A stretch of DNA of 64,000 nt from Methanosarcina barkeri str. Wiesmoor (GCF_000969985.1 NZ_CP009526.1:3224001-3288000), one strand, 5' to 3'; shown: positions 1-9,005, counted from the stretch's first letter. The notes: generated by a model not told the origin, from the sequence alone. A program made the numbers and translations.

Positions 1-2
1 AT

Positions 3-197
3 TTAGACCGCCTCCTGCGAGAGTTTGATGTTTTGATTACGGATGTTGGGAAGGTGCCTGATTTGTATTTCAGTGCCTGCGCAGCTTGAGCAGAGACGTT
101 TGCCGTTTATGAGCGGTTTGGTCACAGGCACGAATGTCACACGACAATTTTCGCAGAGTTCGTATTTGTTAGAACAGTGGATTTTATCGCGTCTCAT
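3..197 (-). CDS. small zinc-ribbon-like hypothetical protein
   Basis: A 64-residue ORF with two CxxC pairs (CENC near residue 16 and CSSC near residue 37) and a further Cys at residue 8. This spacing suggests a small treble-clef or zinc-ribbon fold that binds one Zn ion. It starts inside the stop of the upstream 92-residue zinc-ribbon ORF (a 4-base ATGA overlap), so the two are probably translated as a coupled pair. I do not recognise the family. Small paired Zn-ribbon proteins are common on archaeal plasmids, viruses and integrated elements, but nothing else here shows such an element. Confidence 0.5.
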   Translation of the reverse strand: MRRDKIHCSNKYELCENCRVTFVPVTKPLINGKRLCSSCAGTEIQIRHLPNIRNQNIKLSQEAV

Positions 198-472
198 GCC
201 TTCGCCCCCTTAGGCATGATGAAGGAAGGAAGTTTTCCGTTATTGCGAGCTCGTGTGGAGACTGACCTAGTGACTGGATCTTTGAAAGTTACGCTGCATC
301 GTCTGCACATGTAAGTTTTGGAGCGAGATCTTTTGTAAATATTGGTAGATCCGCAGAAGGGACAACATGTTGCAGTTCTTTCTTTGAACTGGAGAAAGGT
401 TTTAGCTTGGTTGTTTGCGTCACTGGTTGAAACTATTGAAGAGCTACCGCTCTTAGGTGTGGTGTTTCTCAT
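194..472 (-). CDS. small zinc-ribbon protein
   Basis: A 92-residue ORF with a classic two-knuckle zinc ribbon: CPFC near residue 38 and CRRC near residue 56, separated by a basic stretch. The N-terminal 30 residues are Ser/Thr/Asn-rich and probably disordered, and the C-terminal tail is basic. The fold resembles zinc-ribbon domains found at the N-terminus of transposases and in small DNA- or RNA-binding proteins. No specific function can be assigned. It overlaps the next gene by 4 bases, which suggests a two-gene operon. Confidence 0.5.
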   Translation of the reverse strand: MRNTTPKSGSSSIVSTSDANNQAKTFLQFKERTATCCPFCGSTNIYKRSRSKTYMCRRCSVTFKDPVTRSVSTRARNNGKLPSFIMPKGAKA

Positions 473-604
473 TGTGCATTTCCTATGATTAGTCCAAGAA
501 CTCTGGTAAAATTCCTGTCTAAACAGTCAATAAGAAAATACCTAGATAAATAGGTATTTATCCTGAGAGGAGAGTATAAGAAGTATAGCTATTTTACTGA
601 CCTG

Positions 605-780
605 CTGGTAACAGGTCCCTAGCCCAAGAGAAGGAATACTTTTTTCAAAAGTGCGTTTCCGACCTTCTCTAAAAGGTTAATGGGTTTTCGGTGAAATGGC
701 TGATAAGTAAGGCGCAGGGAGGCGATTGAACTTCCTAAAGTTCAGTTCTCCCCCTCAGCGCTTCTCCTAAATTCTTTTTC
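605..780 (+). ncRNA. candidate structured RNA (uncertain)
   Basis: A non-coding stretch with several strong nested helices. There is a small hairpin CCTG/CAGG near 610, then AGAAGG near 638 facing CCTTCTCT near 663. A long stem pairs 709-721 (AAGGCGCAGGGAG) with 748-763 (CTCCCCCTCAGCGCTT), enclosing a perfect 7-bp hairpin at 727-744 (TGAACTTCCTAAAGTTCA). A T-rich run follows at 772-779, as expected of an archaeal terminator, and a TATA-like GAGTATAAG lies near 573. Strand and identity are inferred. It could equally be a transposon end. Confidence 0.3.
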
Positions 781-1421
781 AAAAATTGATTTTATCCTTA
801 TATCTATATTATATATTCTGATTTTTGGCGGTTGCCGCGTCGGTTCCCAGTTCGATCTCAACTGCCTGGTTTTCAACATACAGCTCTTAACTAATTTTTA
901 ATGTGCAATATGCAAAAGCAATGTGTTGTCCTCTACTTCCACGATGTGAGGTTTCTTCGTGCTACGTTCACGCCATACTCACTATAATGTTGTGAGCCGT
1001 AAGTTCATTCACAATAATAATTACAGAACAGAAAAAAACGACTCAGTATCAAAATCCAGTGATGAACATAAAATAAAAAATCACTAGATTTTATAATTGG
1101 TCCCAATCTTGAAATACAATTTTGGGATTGAAGTCTTTAGATGTCGAATATTGATGTTGATGAAAACTGGATTCTTCTTGCGGATTCAGATTTTCAATCA
1201 AGAAATACAAAAATTACTAGATTTTGGAACAGGGTCAAAAAACGGAAAAAAGATAATTTTGAAATAATCTTATTTTCCTAGCTGCTTGAGTTAACAAAAT
1301 GAGTGAAATTACCCTTGGTTCTCATATGGAACCTGGATAAATTAGCCTTCTTGACTCAGTTCAGTATCTTCATTATAATTCAGCCCTCTTGAGCGTAGCG
1401 AAAAGGGCACCGTCCTCCCGA
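781..1421. other. gene-free AT-rich region
   Basis: No convincing ORF on either strand and no recognisable RNA gene. The region is AT-rich, with scattered short direct repeats (such as ATCACTAGATTTT near 1080 and a similar ACTAGATTTTG near 1213). It separates the zinc-ribbon pair from the acyltransferase gene. Confidence 0.5.
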
Positions 1422-1463
1422 GACGGGACTCGGGTGACGGAACTCGGGTGACGGGACTCGGGC
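1422..1463. repeat. 14-bp tandem repeat, three copies
   Basis: Three copies of GACGGGACTCGGGT, the second with one A in place of G and the third ending in C. They are GC-rich in an otherwise AT-rich spacer and sit just downstream of the acyltransferase gene. CCGTCCTCCCGAG at 1410-1422 can pair with one repeat unit, so the stretch could form a stable hairpin. Confidence 0.8.
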
Positions 1464-1528
1464 ACTAGAGGTTTCAGTTCTGGATTTTAAAACTTCTATT
1501 TTTTCACAGGAATTTTTCTACCAGGCAC

Positions 1529-2785
1529 TCACTTGCTGAAGCTATTTAAAAAGCCTACAAAGGAGAATTCTTTGTAAGGCGCTTTCTTATGAAAAATATG
1601 CTTTTTCAAATTTAATTCAAGAATCTGTAGGTGATACGAGATGACGACCAAGATAGGTAGTGCTATGAAGATAAGGATAACATCATGCAGGATTGGACTA
1701 CTTATAAAGTGTGTCCCTGAGTTCCAGAGCGCCAGAAATGGCCTATGGAACAAATAGATACAATATGAAGCTGTAGCGACATATGTAAACACAGAGCTCA
1801 GGGAGCTTGAAAATTTATTATTGATAAATTTCATTGCAAATCTGTATTCCAGAACACAGAATATTATTACGAATAAGTTAAGAAGCACAGAATCAATAAT
1901 GAATTTTAAAGTAGTGTAACTCAGGCCCAATGAATTTGCCATACTTTCTAGCATCGATACCACCGTAGAAGACCCTATAGTGCCGCTACTTGCAGATTCA
2001 ATAGTGAATGAAGTATTTTGATCCAGGAGAAGGGTTGTTCTTGAGCCCAAAACGATAACCAGTACAAGCATAGCAGGAAGGGCAGCCAGCAGTATCTGGA
2101 CAAAAGGATTTTTCCTGTTAATTATCATTGACTTTTCAAATAGGCTTTCTTTACAGGTAAGAATCCCAAAAATGAATATTGGGAAAAACGTATAAAAGCG
2201 GTACTCAATAATGTTAAAAGTTCTTGAGACTAACAAGCACCCGATAAATATGAGAGAAGAATAAAGTAAGATCTGTTTTGAACTTTTTGAAAGCATAATG
2301 ATAAGCGGGTAAATTGTATAGAAGACAATTATTAAACCTACAAAATATAATGTTAGCATTGGGGATACATATGCAGGAGCAAGGAAGATTTGTAATCCCA
2401 GTACATGCATTATTAGATTGTAAAAACTAAACACATGTTCAGCATTGGGAAATTCAAAACCTGAGTTTAGCTTTGGAGCAAATATAAAGAATACAAGTGT
2501 AAAAGCGGCGATAGCTGCCCAGTAAAGAGGAAAGATCCTCAGGAGTCGCTTTCTATAAAAAGACAATACGCTCTGGAATGAGTTTATTGAATGGTTATTA
2601 TAATATAACAAATATCCACTCATAAATATAAAAAGTCCCAGTCCCATATTTGCAACAAAAGGATCAACAGCATAAAGAGCTAACTTGATATAAGCGAAAG
2701 ATAAAAAATTACTTAAGTGAGCCGGAATAATCATTGCTATTGCTAAAGCCCTCAAAAAATCAAATGCAATTATTTTGTTTTTCAT
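1529..2785 (-). CDS. acyltransferase family 3 (OafA/YrhL-like) membrane protein
   Basis: A polytopic membrane protein of about 418 residues with about ten hydrophobic segments. The N-terminus carries the acyltransferase-3 signature: an Arg followed ten residues later by a His (LRALAIAMIIPAHL). The family transfers acetyl or other acyl groups to hydroxyls of extracellular sugars such as polysaccharides and glycolipids, so a role in modifying surface glycans is likely but the substrate is unknown. An upstream in-frame ATG at 2812 exists, but the family start MKNKIIAFDFLRA fits 2785, with AGGATTGAG just before it. The gene stands alone between long AT-rich spacers. Confidence 0.8.
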   Translation of the reverse strand: MKNKIIAFDFLRALAIAMIIPAHLSNFLSFAYIKLALYAVDPFVANMGLGLFIFMSGYLLYYNNHSINSFQSVLSFYRKRLLRIFPLYWAAIAAFTLVFFIFAPKLNSGFEFPNAEHVFSFYNLIMHVLGLQIFLAPAYVSPMLTLYFVGLIIVFYTIYPLIIMLSKSSKQILLYSSLIFIGCLLVSRTFNIIEYRFYTFFPIFIFGILTCKESLFEKSMIINRKNPFVQILLAALPAMLVLVIVLGSRTTLLLDQNTSFTIESASSGTIGSSTVVSMLESMANSLGLSYTTLKFIIDSVLLNLFVIIFCVLEYRFAMKFINNKFSSSLSSVFTYVATASYCIYLFHRPFLALWNSGTHFISSPILHDVILIFIALPILVVISYHLQILELNLKKHIFHKKAPYKEFSFVGFLNSFSK

Positions 2786-3271
2786 AGTCTCAATCCTATA
2801 ACGAAATCTCATATAAATCTCATATAAGCGTTAATTTGCTTTTGTAACACCTATTTACTGATGGGTCAACTGGAGAAAATAATTATTATTCAATAATCGT
2901 ACATGTACTAAAAAAGTACCACTTTCCTTTCTATATAAACTCTACGATATTTGTATTCAACTTTTTATATAATAGCTATTAAGGTGCTAATTTTTATGTT
3001 TATTACTACAGGTAAAACTTAGATCTCGTAGATAAATTAAATATCTCGTATAAAAATAAAATGCTTCAAATGTACTATAATACAGAAAGTTTATTGATTT
3101 TAGTAAGTTTCTTGAAATCTGGGTCTATAAACATCTGGGTATATGAACACAGCACATGGAAAATAAGAGGCGGGCGGCAAAGATCGAAATCCGGTGAAAA
3201 GGACAGGAAATGTTTCCAACTGCTCTTTTCTCTATTAAGTATTGCTCTTGGAGTCACTACGAATAAAGAAC
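2786..3271. other. intergenic region
   Basis: Contains AT-rich promoter-like sequence for the leftward acyltransferase gene (TTATATGAG repeats near 2800-2826 on the minus strand) and no gene I trust. The rightward 76-codon reading frame at 3061 has no Shine-Dalgarno site and no recognisable content. Confidence 0.4.
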
Positions 3272-3401
3272 GAGCTCATCCCAAAACTTGAAATTTGCTT
3301 CTTGGGCCTTGTATTTCTAATATTCAATTAAGCACAAGATCATGAAAATATCTTTGAAACCCCTCAACGATTAAGAATAAAATATCTTTTGGGATAGGCT
3401 C
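3272..3401. mobile_element. miniature inverted-repeat element, family GAGC (copy A)
   Basis: A 130-bp non-coding element bounded by imperfect inverted repeats, GAGCTCATCCCAAAA at the left and TTTTGGGATAGGCTC at the right. Both sides are flanked by AAC, a possible 3-bp target duplication. A related element with the same ends lies at 33184-33314 in the opposite orientation, and a solo end lies at 40538-40552. No transposase is encoded, so this is a non-autonomous (MITE-like) element probably mobilised by an IS elsewhere. The 3-bp duplication would fit some IS5-group elements; that link is inference. Confidence 0.65.
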
Positions 3402-3587
3402 AACGAAAAAAACAGTACAGAAAAATTTTTGCCTGCAGGTATCTGCTGGAGGAAAGACGAAAGTTGTAGCCGATCATTCAAAAATATATTTAAAAAACTT
3501 TTAGTAAAACATTAAATAATTAGCAATAACTGAAATTTACTCTCTTAACAAATATTCCAATTTCACAAGCATTAACATTTACCTATA

Positions 3588-3665
3588 ATCTAAAATGAAA
3601 ATCTAAAATGAAAATCTAAAATGAAAATCTGAAATGAAAATCTGAAATGAAAATCTAAAATGAAA
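3588..3665. repeat. 13-bp tandem repeat, six copies
   Basis: Six uninterrupted copies of ATCTAAAATGAAA; copies four and five have G for A at the fifth position. A similar 13-bp array (AATCGTAAAATGA units) lies at 22653-22817. Confidence 0.9.
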
Positions 3666-3866
3666 ATATTTTCTTAGTAATTTTGCCAGTTATGATTAAA
3701 CTCAAATAAGTAATTTTTTTAAAGTTTGATGGTACCTTTCGACCAAAAAATAAAAAGTAATTTTGGTGCTGATACAGTCATTAATTTCATTTTTGAAAAA
3801 GTTCTACTTTTTTCTTATTCTGCCTTTTTTCACCAAATTTCTAAGCTTATTTATCTCCCCTTAAGC

Positions 3867-3935
3867 TTATTCTTCTCCCATTTCTTTTCTGAATTCTATG
3901 TAATCTCTCTCGACTTCTTCGAGTTCGTATTCCAT
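3867..3935 (-). CDS. candidate 22-residue acidic small protein
   Basis: A 22-codon ORF (ATG at 3935, TAA at 3867) preceded by a very strong Shine-Dalgarno site, GGGGGGAT, five bases before the ATG. An in-frame TGA lies just upstream, so the ORF cannot start earlier. The product starts MEYELEEVER and ends KEMGEE. It is highly acidic, has an amphipathic helical pattern and no membrane segment. The strong ribosome site in a non-coding region is the main support. Methanosarcina mazei expresses small proteins of this size, including one of 23 residues (sP26) reported to act on glutamine synthetase. The size and charge invite comparison, but I cannot align them here. Confidence 0.5.
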   Translation of the reverse strand: MEYELEEVERDYIEFRKEMGEE

Positions 3936-4178
3936 TTTATCCCCCCGTCTTCAATTAAAATAACAGTAATTAATTCTTGAGTTTGTTTATTAACAATAAC
4001 TACTTATTCAAATTTACCTTAGTCCCCATTTTGAAAACGCTCTTCACTTATATATAGTTATCTGTCAACCAACAATTCTTACGATTAACTGCCACAAGTT
4101 GACATTGTATTATGAGATTTTTTGTACTGTATTGGACGATAAAATATTTTAAATGAAAGATAGGTGTTTTTTATCTTC

Positions 4179-5384
4179 ATGCGTAAAAGTTCAAAACCTG
4201 AACTCCTTGTAGGGATCAGGAATCTTTCAGGGCTTAAGGCCTGCTCAGGATATGCAGACGCTGTTTACTTTTCAACCGACAGGCTCAGCCTGAGGGCAAA
4301 AGCAAAAGAAATTACTCTGGAGACTCTTGACGATTTTGTCTCTGAGGTAAAAACCAGAGGGCTCAAGGCCTATCTGGCTGTAAACTCGACAGTAAATGAG
4401 GACAGGCTCGGAGATGCATCGGACGTGATAGCTGCAGCTTCGAATGCAGGAGTAGACGCAGTAATTGCCTGGGACCCGGCTGTAATTCTCAGGGCACGGA
4501 AAGCAGGGCTTAGAATTCACATCTCCACGCAGGCAAATATTACCAACCATGAAACTGCAAATTTCTACAGAAACCTTGGGGCCGAAAGAATTGTGCTTTC
4601 AAGAGAACTTTCCCTTGAAGAGATACGGAAGATAAACCAGCAGACTGAGGTAGAAATCGAGACTTTCGTCCACGGTGCAATGTGCATGGCAGTCTCAGGC
4701 CGATGCCATCTGTCAGCTTACGTTCTTGGTAAATCCGGAAATTGCGGAGAATGCACTCAGCCCTGCCGCTGGGAATGGGAACTTCATGGAGAAAACGGGC
4801 TTGTTGCTGCAAGCCTTGGAAAGTACCTTCTAAGTGCAAAAGACCTCTGTATGATAGGGCATATTCCCGAACTTCTTGAAGCGGGAATAGCTGCCTTTAA
4901 AGTGGAAGGGCGGTTGCGGGATCCTGGATACCTTGAAATGGTTTCCCGTTGCTACAGGGAAGCTATCGACGCCTGCATAGAAGGAAACTATACTCCTGAG
5001 AAAATAGAAGCCTGGAGGCGTGAACTAGCTTCGGTTTATAATAGGGGTTTTTCAACTGGCTTTTACTTTGGGGTTCCAGGCCTTGAAGGCTTTTCTCCTG
5101 AAAAAGGTATGAATGCCTCGGAAAAGCAACGCAGGGCTGTTGGAATTATTGAAAATTATTATACGAAACAGCAAGCTGCAGCCGTCAGACTTCTCGAAGA
5201 AGGAATTTCAGTTGGAGACGAGATCGTAATTGAGGGAAATACGACTTATTTGAGGCAGCAAGTCCGTTCCCTGAGGAATAAAGGAGAAACTGTTGAAAGG
5301 GCTGAAAAAGGAGACATGGTTGGCCTTGCCGTTGAAGGGACCGTTCGAAAAAATGACAGAGTTTTCAGAATACAATTGAAATAA
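4179..5384 (+). CDS. U32 peptidase-family protein (tRNA/rRNA hydroxylation-type)
   Basis: About 401 residues of the peptidase U32 family. The PROSITE-type core is visible as ETFVHGAMCMAVSGRC, followed by CGECTQPCRWEW, which together give the four Cys conserved in TrhP/RlhA-like members. Those bacterial relatives hydroxylate a tRNA wobble uridine or a 23S cytidine and are no longer thought to be simple proteases; an RNA-modifying role here is inferred. The N-terminal two thirds reads as a TIM-barrel, and a small beta domain follows at the end. A GTG at 4164 would add five residues, but AGGTG at 4162-4166 is well placed for the ATG at 4179. It is a single gene, followed by a repeat-rich spacer and mch. 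Confidence 0.8.
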   Translation: MRKSSKPELLVGIRNLSGLKACSGYADAVYFSTDRLSLRAKAKEITLETLDDFVSEVKTRGLKAYLAVNSTVNEDRLGDASDVIAAASNAGVDAVIAWDPAVILRARKAGLRIHISTQANITNHETANFYRNLGAERIVLSRELSLEEIRKINQQTEVEIETFVHGAMCMAVSGRCHLSAYVLGKSGNCGECTQPCRWEWELHGENGLVAASLGKYLLSAKDLCMIGHIPELLEAGIAAFKVEGRLRDPGYLEMVSRCYREAIDACIEGNYTPEKIEAWRRELASVYNRGFSTGFYFGVPGLEGFSPEKGMNASEKQRRAVGIIENYYTKQQAAAVRLLEEGISVGDEIVIEGNTTYLRQQVRSLRNKGETVERAEKGDMVGLAVEGTVRKNDRVFRIQLK

Positions 5385-5544
5385 GTGAATTAATGTATTG
5401 TATTTAAAGAAATAAATATACTATTTAAAATAATAAAACAGTATCTATATATTGGATTCTTCCTATACGGGTAGCAAATCACAGGAAAGAAAAATTACAG
5501 GAAAAAGGTAATTGCAGGAAAGAATTACTCTATCTTATTCCAGT

Positions 5545-5618
5545 AATGCTCTCGATCGGCTGGATACCTTTTATCGGTAAAAATGCTCTCGATCGACCGG
5601 ATACCTTTTATCGGTAAA
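5545..5618. repeat. 37-bp direct repeat, two tandem copies
   Basis: Two near-identical 37-bp units beginning AATGCTCTCGATCG and ending with TTTTATCGGTAA, at 5545 and 5582. Each contains GATCG palindromic sequence. They lie in the spacer upstream of mch, so a regulatory role is possible but not shown. Confidence 0.8.
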
Positions 5619-5741
5619 TAATCTTGTCTGTTTACCCTGATCAATGGACTGGATCTTTGCCCGGGTAAACTGTCCCGATTAATTCCCGATCCTCTGATCG
5701 ATAGTACCTCTGATTGAGATTATTCTTTACAAACAATGTTC

Positions 5742-5749
5742 TTTATAAG
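5742..5749 (+). promoter_or_regulatory. possible TATA box for mch
   Basis: TTTATAAG in the spacer upstream of mch. If used, transcription would begin near 5770 and give a leader of about 100 bases, which is not unusual for Methanosarcina methanogenesis genes. This is based on motif match only. Confidence 0.3.
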
Positions 5750-5871
5750 CAATTCTCTGACCGATAAACAGTATCCTGCTCCGCAGTAAAAGCAGGTAAG
5801 AACTTACTTTCTTACTGAATGAGAAAATATTTTCTGTTTATCCCGGAGTCAGTAGTAGTATAGGTGATACT

Positions 5872-6837
5872 TTGATAAGCGTCAACGAAATGGGATCAAA
5901 CGTCATTGAAGAGATGCTCGACTGGAGCGAAGACCTGAAAACTGAAGTACTCAAGCTCAATAACGGGGCTACGGTTATTGACTGCGGAGTTAAAGCCGAG
6001 GGTGGATATGAAGCTGGAATGTACCTCGCAAGGCTCTGCCTGGCCGACCTTGCCGATCTCAAATACACTACTTTTGATCTGAATGGTCTCAAATGGCCTG
6101 CTATCCAGGTAGCTACTGACAATCCAGTAATTGCATGTATGGCTTCGCAGTATGCCGGCTGGAGAATTTCTGTAGGCAATTATTTCGGAATGGGTTCGGG
6201 TCCTGCACGTGCCCTTGGCTTAAAACCTAAAGAGCTCTATGAGGAAATTGGGTATGAAGATGACTTCGAAGCTGCAGTCCTGGTCATGGAGTCCGATAAA
6301 CTCCCTGATGAGAAAGTTGTGGAATTTATTGCAAAACACTGCAGTGTAGACCCTGAAAACGTAATGATTGCTGTTGCTCCTACTGCCTCTATTGCTGGTT
6401 CTGTCCAGATCTCTGCCCGCGTTGTAGAAACCGGGATCCACAAATTTGAGTCTGTTGGTTTTGACATCAACTGCATTAAAAGTGGATATGGAGTTGCCCC
6501 AATTGCTCCGGTTGTCGGAAAAGATGTACAGTGCATGGGCTCGACCAATGATTGTGTGATCTACTGCGGCGAAACCAACTATACCGTCCGCTTCGACGGG
6601 GAACTTGCCGAACTTGAAGAATTCGTAAAGAAGGTGCCTTCCACAACCTCCCAAGACTTTGGAAAGCCTTTCTACCAGACCTTCAAAGAAGCAAACTTTG
6701 ACTTCTTTAAAGTTGACGCAGGTATGTTCGCTCCTGCCAGACTTACAGTAAACGACCTTAATAGTACAAAAACAATTTCCAGCGGCGGGCTTTATCCGGA
6801 AATCCTGCTTCAGTCTTTCGGGATCAGGAATGTTTAA
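5872..6837 (+). CDS. mch: methenyltetrahydromethanopterin cyclohydrolase
   Basis: A 321-residue protein, the full family length. It interconverts 5-formyl- and 5,10-methenyl-tetrahydromethanopterin (tetrahydrosarcinapterin) in the cytoplasm. This is a C1 step of methanogenesis from CO2, run in reverse when methyl groups are oxidised. The N-terminal block from MISVNE through [17 protein letters not shown] and the stretch [15 protein letters not shown] match the family as I know it. The start is a TTG at 5872 with AGGTGAT at 5862-5868 ahead of it; no other in-frame start fits the conserved N-terminus. A T-rich termination region follows. The DUF2124 gene lies 350 bases downstream. Confidence 0.95.
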   Translation: MISVNEMGSNVIEEMLDWSEDLKTEVLKLNNGATVIDCGVKAEGGYEAGMYLARLCLADLADLKYTTFDLNGLKWPAIQVATDNPVIACMASQYAGWRISVGNYFGMGSGPARALGLKPKELYEEIGYEDDFEAAVLVMESDKLPDEKVVEFIAKHCSVDPENVMIAVAPTASIAGSVQISARVVETGIHKFESVGFDINCIKSGYGVAPIAPVVGKDVQCMGSTNDCVIYCGETNYTVRFDGELAELEEFVKKVPSTTSQDFGKPFYQTFKEANFDFFKVDAGMFAPARLTVNDLNSTKTISSGGLYPEILLQSFGIRNV

Positions 6838-6902
6838 AGGGTAAAGGGCTTTTTAATTTTTTTATTTTCTTTTCAATTTTTTAACTTTATTTTTACTTGT
6901 CC

Positions 6903-6942
6903 TTACTTCTCTTTTTACTTCTCTTTTTACTTCTCTTTTTAC
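6903..6942 (+). terminator. T-rich terminator tract with 12-bp repeat
   Basis: Three copies of TTACTTCTCTTT plus a partial fourth, inside a pyrimidine-rich stretch running from about 6845 to 6990, right after mch. Archaeal transcription terminates at oligo-T runs in the non-template strand, so this is a plausible multi-site terminator. Confidence 0.6.
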
Positions 6943-7190
6943 TTTCTAATTTCCAAATTCTTTTCTATTTCAATCTTCAAATTTTTTCATATTATATTTA
7001 TTGTTCCTGGTGATAAATGAGATTTTTTTTTCCAGATTCCTCCCCTCTAAACACTGTTAACATCATCTATTTAAGTAAATGCCTCCAATCCTACTGTAAA
7101 AATATAATGCTATAAAGAAATGCCATAAAGAAATATTATGAAGAATTGTTCAAACACAAAATTTTACTGAAAACTTAAGGAGAGAATTTA

Positions 7191-7658
7191 GTGCCAATAG
7201 TAAACACTTCACAGGGAGTAGGAGGCATCCTGAACAGTTTCAGGGGTCTTGTCGAAGGCGCAAAGAAGATTACTTTTGTGGGAACTCCAGGGTTCTGCAC
7301 ACCTTTTGCCGAACTTATCGGTTTTGTAGTCAGGGACCGGGAACTTGCTTTTATTTCTAGCGACAATTTTGAGAAAGCCAGGTCTATCTACATGGATCGT
7401 GAAGGTATGCAGCTCGGAGATCTTACAGATAAACATGCTGATGTTGTCGTCCTGCTTGGAGGGCTTTCTATGCCAAAAATAGGGATTAGCCCTGAAAAAG
7501 CAAAAGAAGTTGCCAGTAACGTCCTTGAAGGCTCAGAGAATGGAAAAATTATCGGAGTCTGCTTCCAGTCTGCATTCATGCAGCAGAAATGGGACGAAAT
7601 AATAAATTTTGAGTATATTATCAATGCCGACCTGGCAGTTGAGGTATTGCAAGTCTGA
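7191..7658 (+). CDS. DUF2124 family protein
   Basis: A 155-residue soluble protein with alternating beta/alpha pattern and Gly-rich turns (ITFVGTPGFCTPFAEL, VVVLLGGLSMP, IIGVCFQSAF). This is consistent with a Rossmann-like fold and with the archaeal DUF2124 family found in methanogens. The function is unknown. It starts at a GTG at 7191 after a strong AAGGAGAGA site. Its position after mch suggests a link with C1 metabolism, although the 350-base spacer and T-rich tracts argue for its own promoter. The family call is from remembered sequence character, so moderate confidence. Confidence 0.65.
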   Translation: MPIVNTSQGVGGILNSFRGLVEGAKKITFVGTPGFCTPFAELIGFVVRDRELAFISSDNFEKARSIYMDREGMQLGDLTDKHADVVVLLGGLSMPKIGISPEKAKEVASNVLEGSENGKIIGVCFQSAFMQQKWDEIINFEYIINADLAVEVLQV

Positions 7659-7717
7659 AATATTCTGAAGTATATTTTCAGGAATTATTGAGGCTTCCAG
7701 GCAGAAAAATTTCCATT

Positions 7718-7784
7718 TTACTCTTTTTACTTTTCCTTACTCTTTTTACTTTTCCTTACTCTTTTTACTTTTCCTTACTCTTTT
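7718..7784 (+). terminator. T-rich terminator tract with 19-bp repeat
   Basis: Three and a half copies of TTACTCTTTTTACTTTTCC following the DUF2124 stop. The multiple T5/T4 runs on the coding strand suit archaeal termination. Confidence 0.6.
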
Positions 7785-8321
7785 GGCTCTTCGCTATTTC
7801 ATGTGGGTAACTCAAATTTTAGTTTTCCTAATTTTAGATAGATCATACTAATAAAATAACATATGTTTTTAACTCCTCCTGCATTTCTTTTTTGAAACTG
7901 TACAATACTGTTAATACTCTCGAGAATTCTATTTATTGTTTTGGAGTCAAAATAGTTCAGTACTCTTCCCCAATGTTTTTTAACATTATTTGCTGCTTCA
8001 GTTATTGTAGTTAATCTGCTATGAGCCGCCCAAAAATACCACTTTTTGAGGTATTGAGTAAATACTTTGGTCTGTTCCTATTTTAGAAAAGCAGATCTGA
8101 ATTTGTATTCAAAAGCAGAAGATGTTCTTCAAGATTCTTGACAATTCTGAAAATTAAACTGGATCTTATAGTTAGTAGAGATTAACTATTTATAAGCCGA
8201 TATATATTATTAATTAATTTATATTAATAATATGTATTTAATATCCAATCTTAATTTTTTTATTTAACTGCACACTTGTATTCAGCTGGATTTAAGGGCC
8301 AAATTTGTATGGGGGTAAAGA
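7785..8321. other. intergenic region
   Basis: No ORF or RNA gene seen. Very AT-rich, with TATATATTATTAATTAATTTATATTAATAATA-like sequence around 8205-8235 (described here in parts: TATATATTATTAATTAATTT then ATATTAATAATATG) that can fold on itself. It probably contains the promoter of the secreted-protein gene. Confidence 0.4.
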
Positions 8322-8660
8322 ATGAAAATTAAATTGATAGTTTCTTTACTATTAATCTGCCTGGTATTTTCAATAGGATCTGCACAAGCACAGTTCGGGG
8401 GGAGAAGTTGCGAGCCTGTAACGATATCAGGTATAACACCTGATACATTTGAGTGCCTGAAAACAAATCTTCAGAGCTACGGCATCGACGTTCCACCTGG
8501 AAACAAAGGGGAACTTTCGGGAAGAGGGATTACCGGAAATTTTGAATGGGACGGAAAGTCTGATCTCACTTTAACAATTACAAGAAAACCTGTTTTCATC
8601 AGCTGCGAAACTGCAGACCGTGAAATAACACGCTTCATAGATGTATGCAAACGCGCGTAA
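8322..8660 (+). CDS. small secreted protein, unknown family
   Basis: A 112-residue protein with a clear Sec signal peptide: basic MKIK, a hydrophobic core to about residue 19, then AQA as a likely cleavage site near residue 24. The mature part has four Cys (in GRSCEP, FECLK, FISCET and VCKRA), so two disulfides outside the cell are possible. Around residues 60-90 the pattern (GITGNFEWDGKSDLTLTITRKP) reads as beta strands. Strong Shine-Dalgarno GGGGGT before the ATG. I do not recognise the family. The gene is monocistronic and followed by a MITE. Confidence 0.75.
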   Translation: MKIKLIVSLLLICLVFSIGSAQAQFGGRSCEPVTISGITPDTFECLKTNLQSYGIDVPPGNKGELSGRGITGNFEWDGKSDLTLTITRKPVFISCETADREITRFIDVCKRA

Positions 8661-8761
8661 GAAAAAACCTGGTTTAAAGGATAGGTAGAAGGGAATTGGA
8701 AATTCAAGGCTGCCAGGAAATTGAATTTAAAAATATGAATCTGTGAGATTTTTAAAACTCT

Positions 8762-9005
8762 CTTTCCGCAGATGTCCGTACAATTTTCACAATTTTTTCT
8801 GCTATCGTTTTTTCTGCTAATTGCATGTGATGTTTAAAGAATTATTTTTAAAATGTTCTACAATTTTCGGCATTTTTACCTTCAATGAAAACTTTCAACT
8901 CGATTTCCCAAAGCTTCAGTTGAGATAATAACAAGAGATTTTTGAGAAATTATCCAAAACCGATAGCAGGAAAATTGTTGTTTTTTTGAGAACATCTGCG
9001 GAAAG
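8762..9005. mobile_element. miniature inverted-repeat element, family CTTTCCGC (copy 1)
   Basis: A 244-bp non-coding element with perfect 14-bp terminal inverted repeats, CTTTCCGCAGATGT at 8762 and ACATCTGCGGAAAG at 8992. The subterminal parts are also roughly palindromic (CTGCTATCG on the left, CGATAGCAG on the right). A second, diverged copy lies at 10881-11122 in the opposite orientation, sharing internal blocks such as AAGCTTCAGTTGA. No coding capacity, so non-autonomous. Confidence 0.75.

Noticed and set aside
3061-3291. 76-codon ORF on the plus strand
   Set aside because: No ribosome site, no recognisable content, and its end runs into the GAGC-family inverted-repeat element.
3726-3980. 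84-codon ORF on the plus strand
   Set aside because: Phe/Ser-rich translation with no ribosome site; it is antisense to the better-supported 22-residue ORF and looks like a chance frame in AT-rich DNA.
4272-4839. Overlapping minus-strand ORFs within the U32 gene
   Set aside because: Shadow frames of a well-supported coding sequence.
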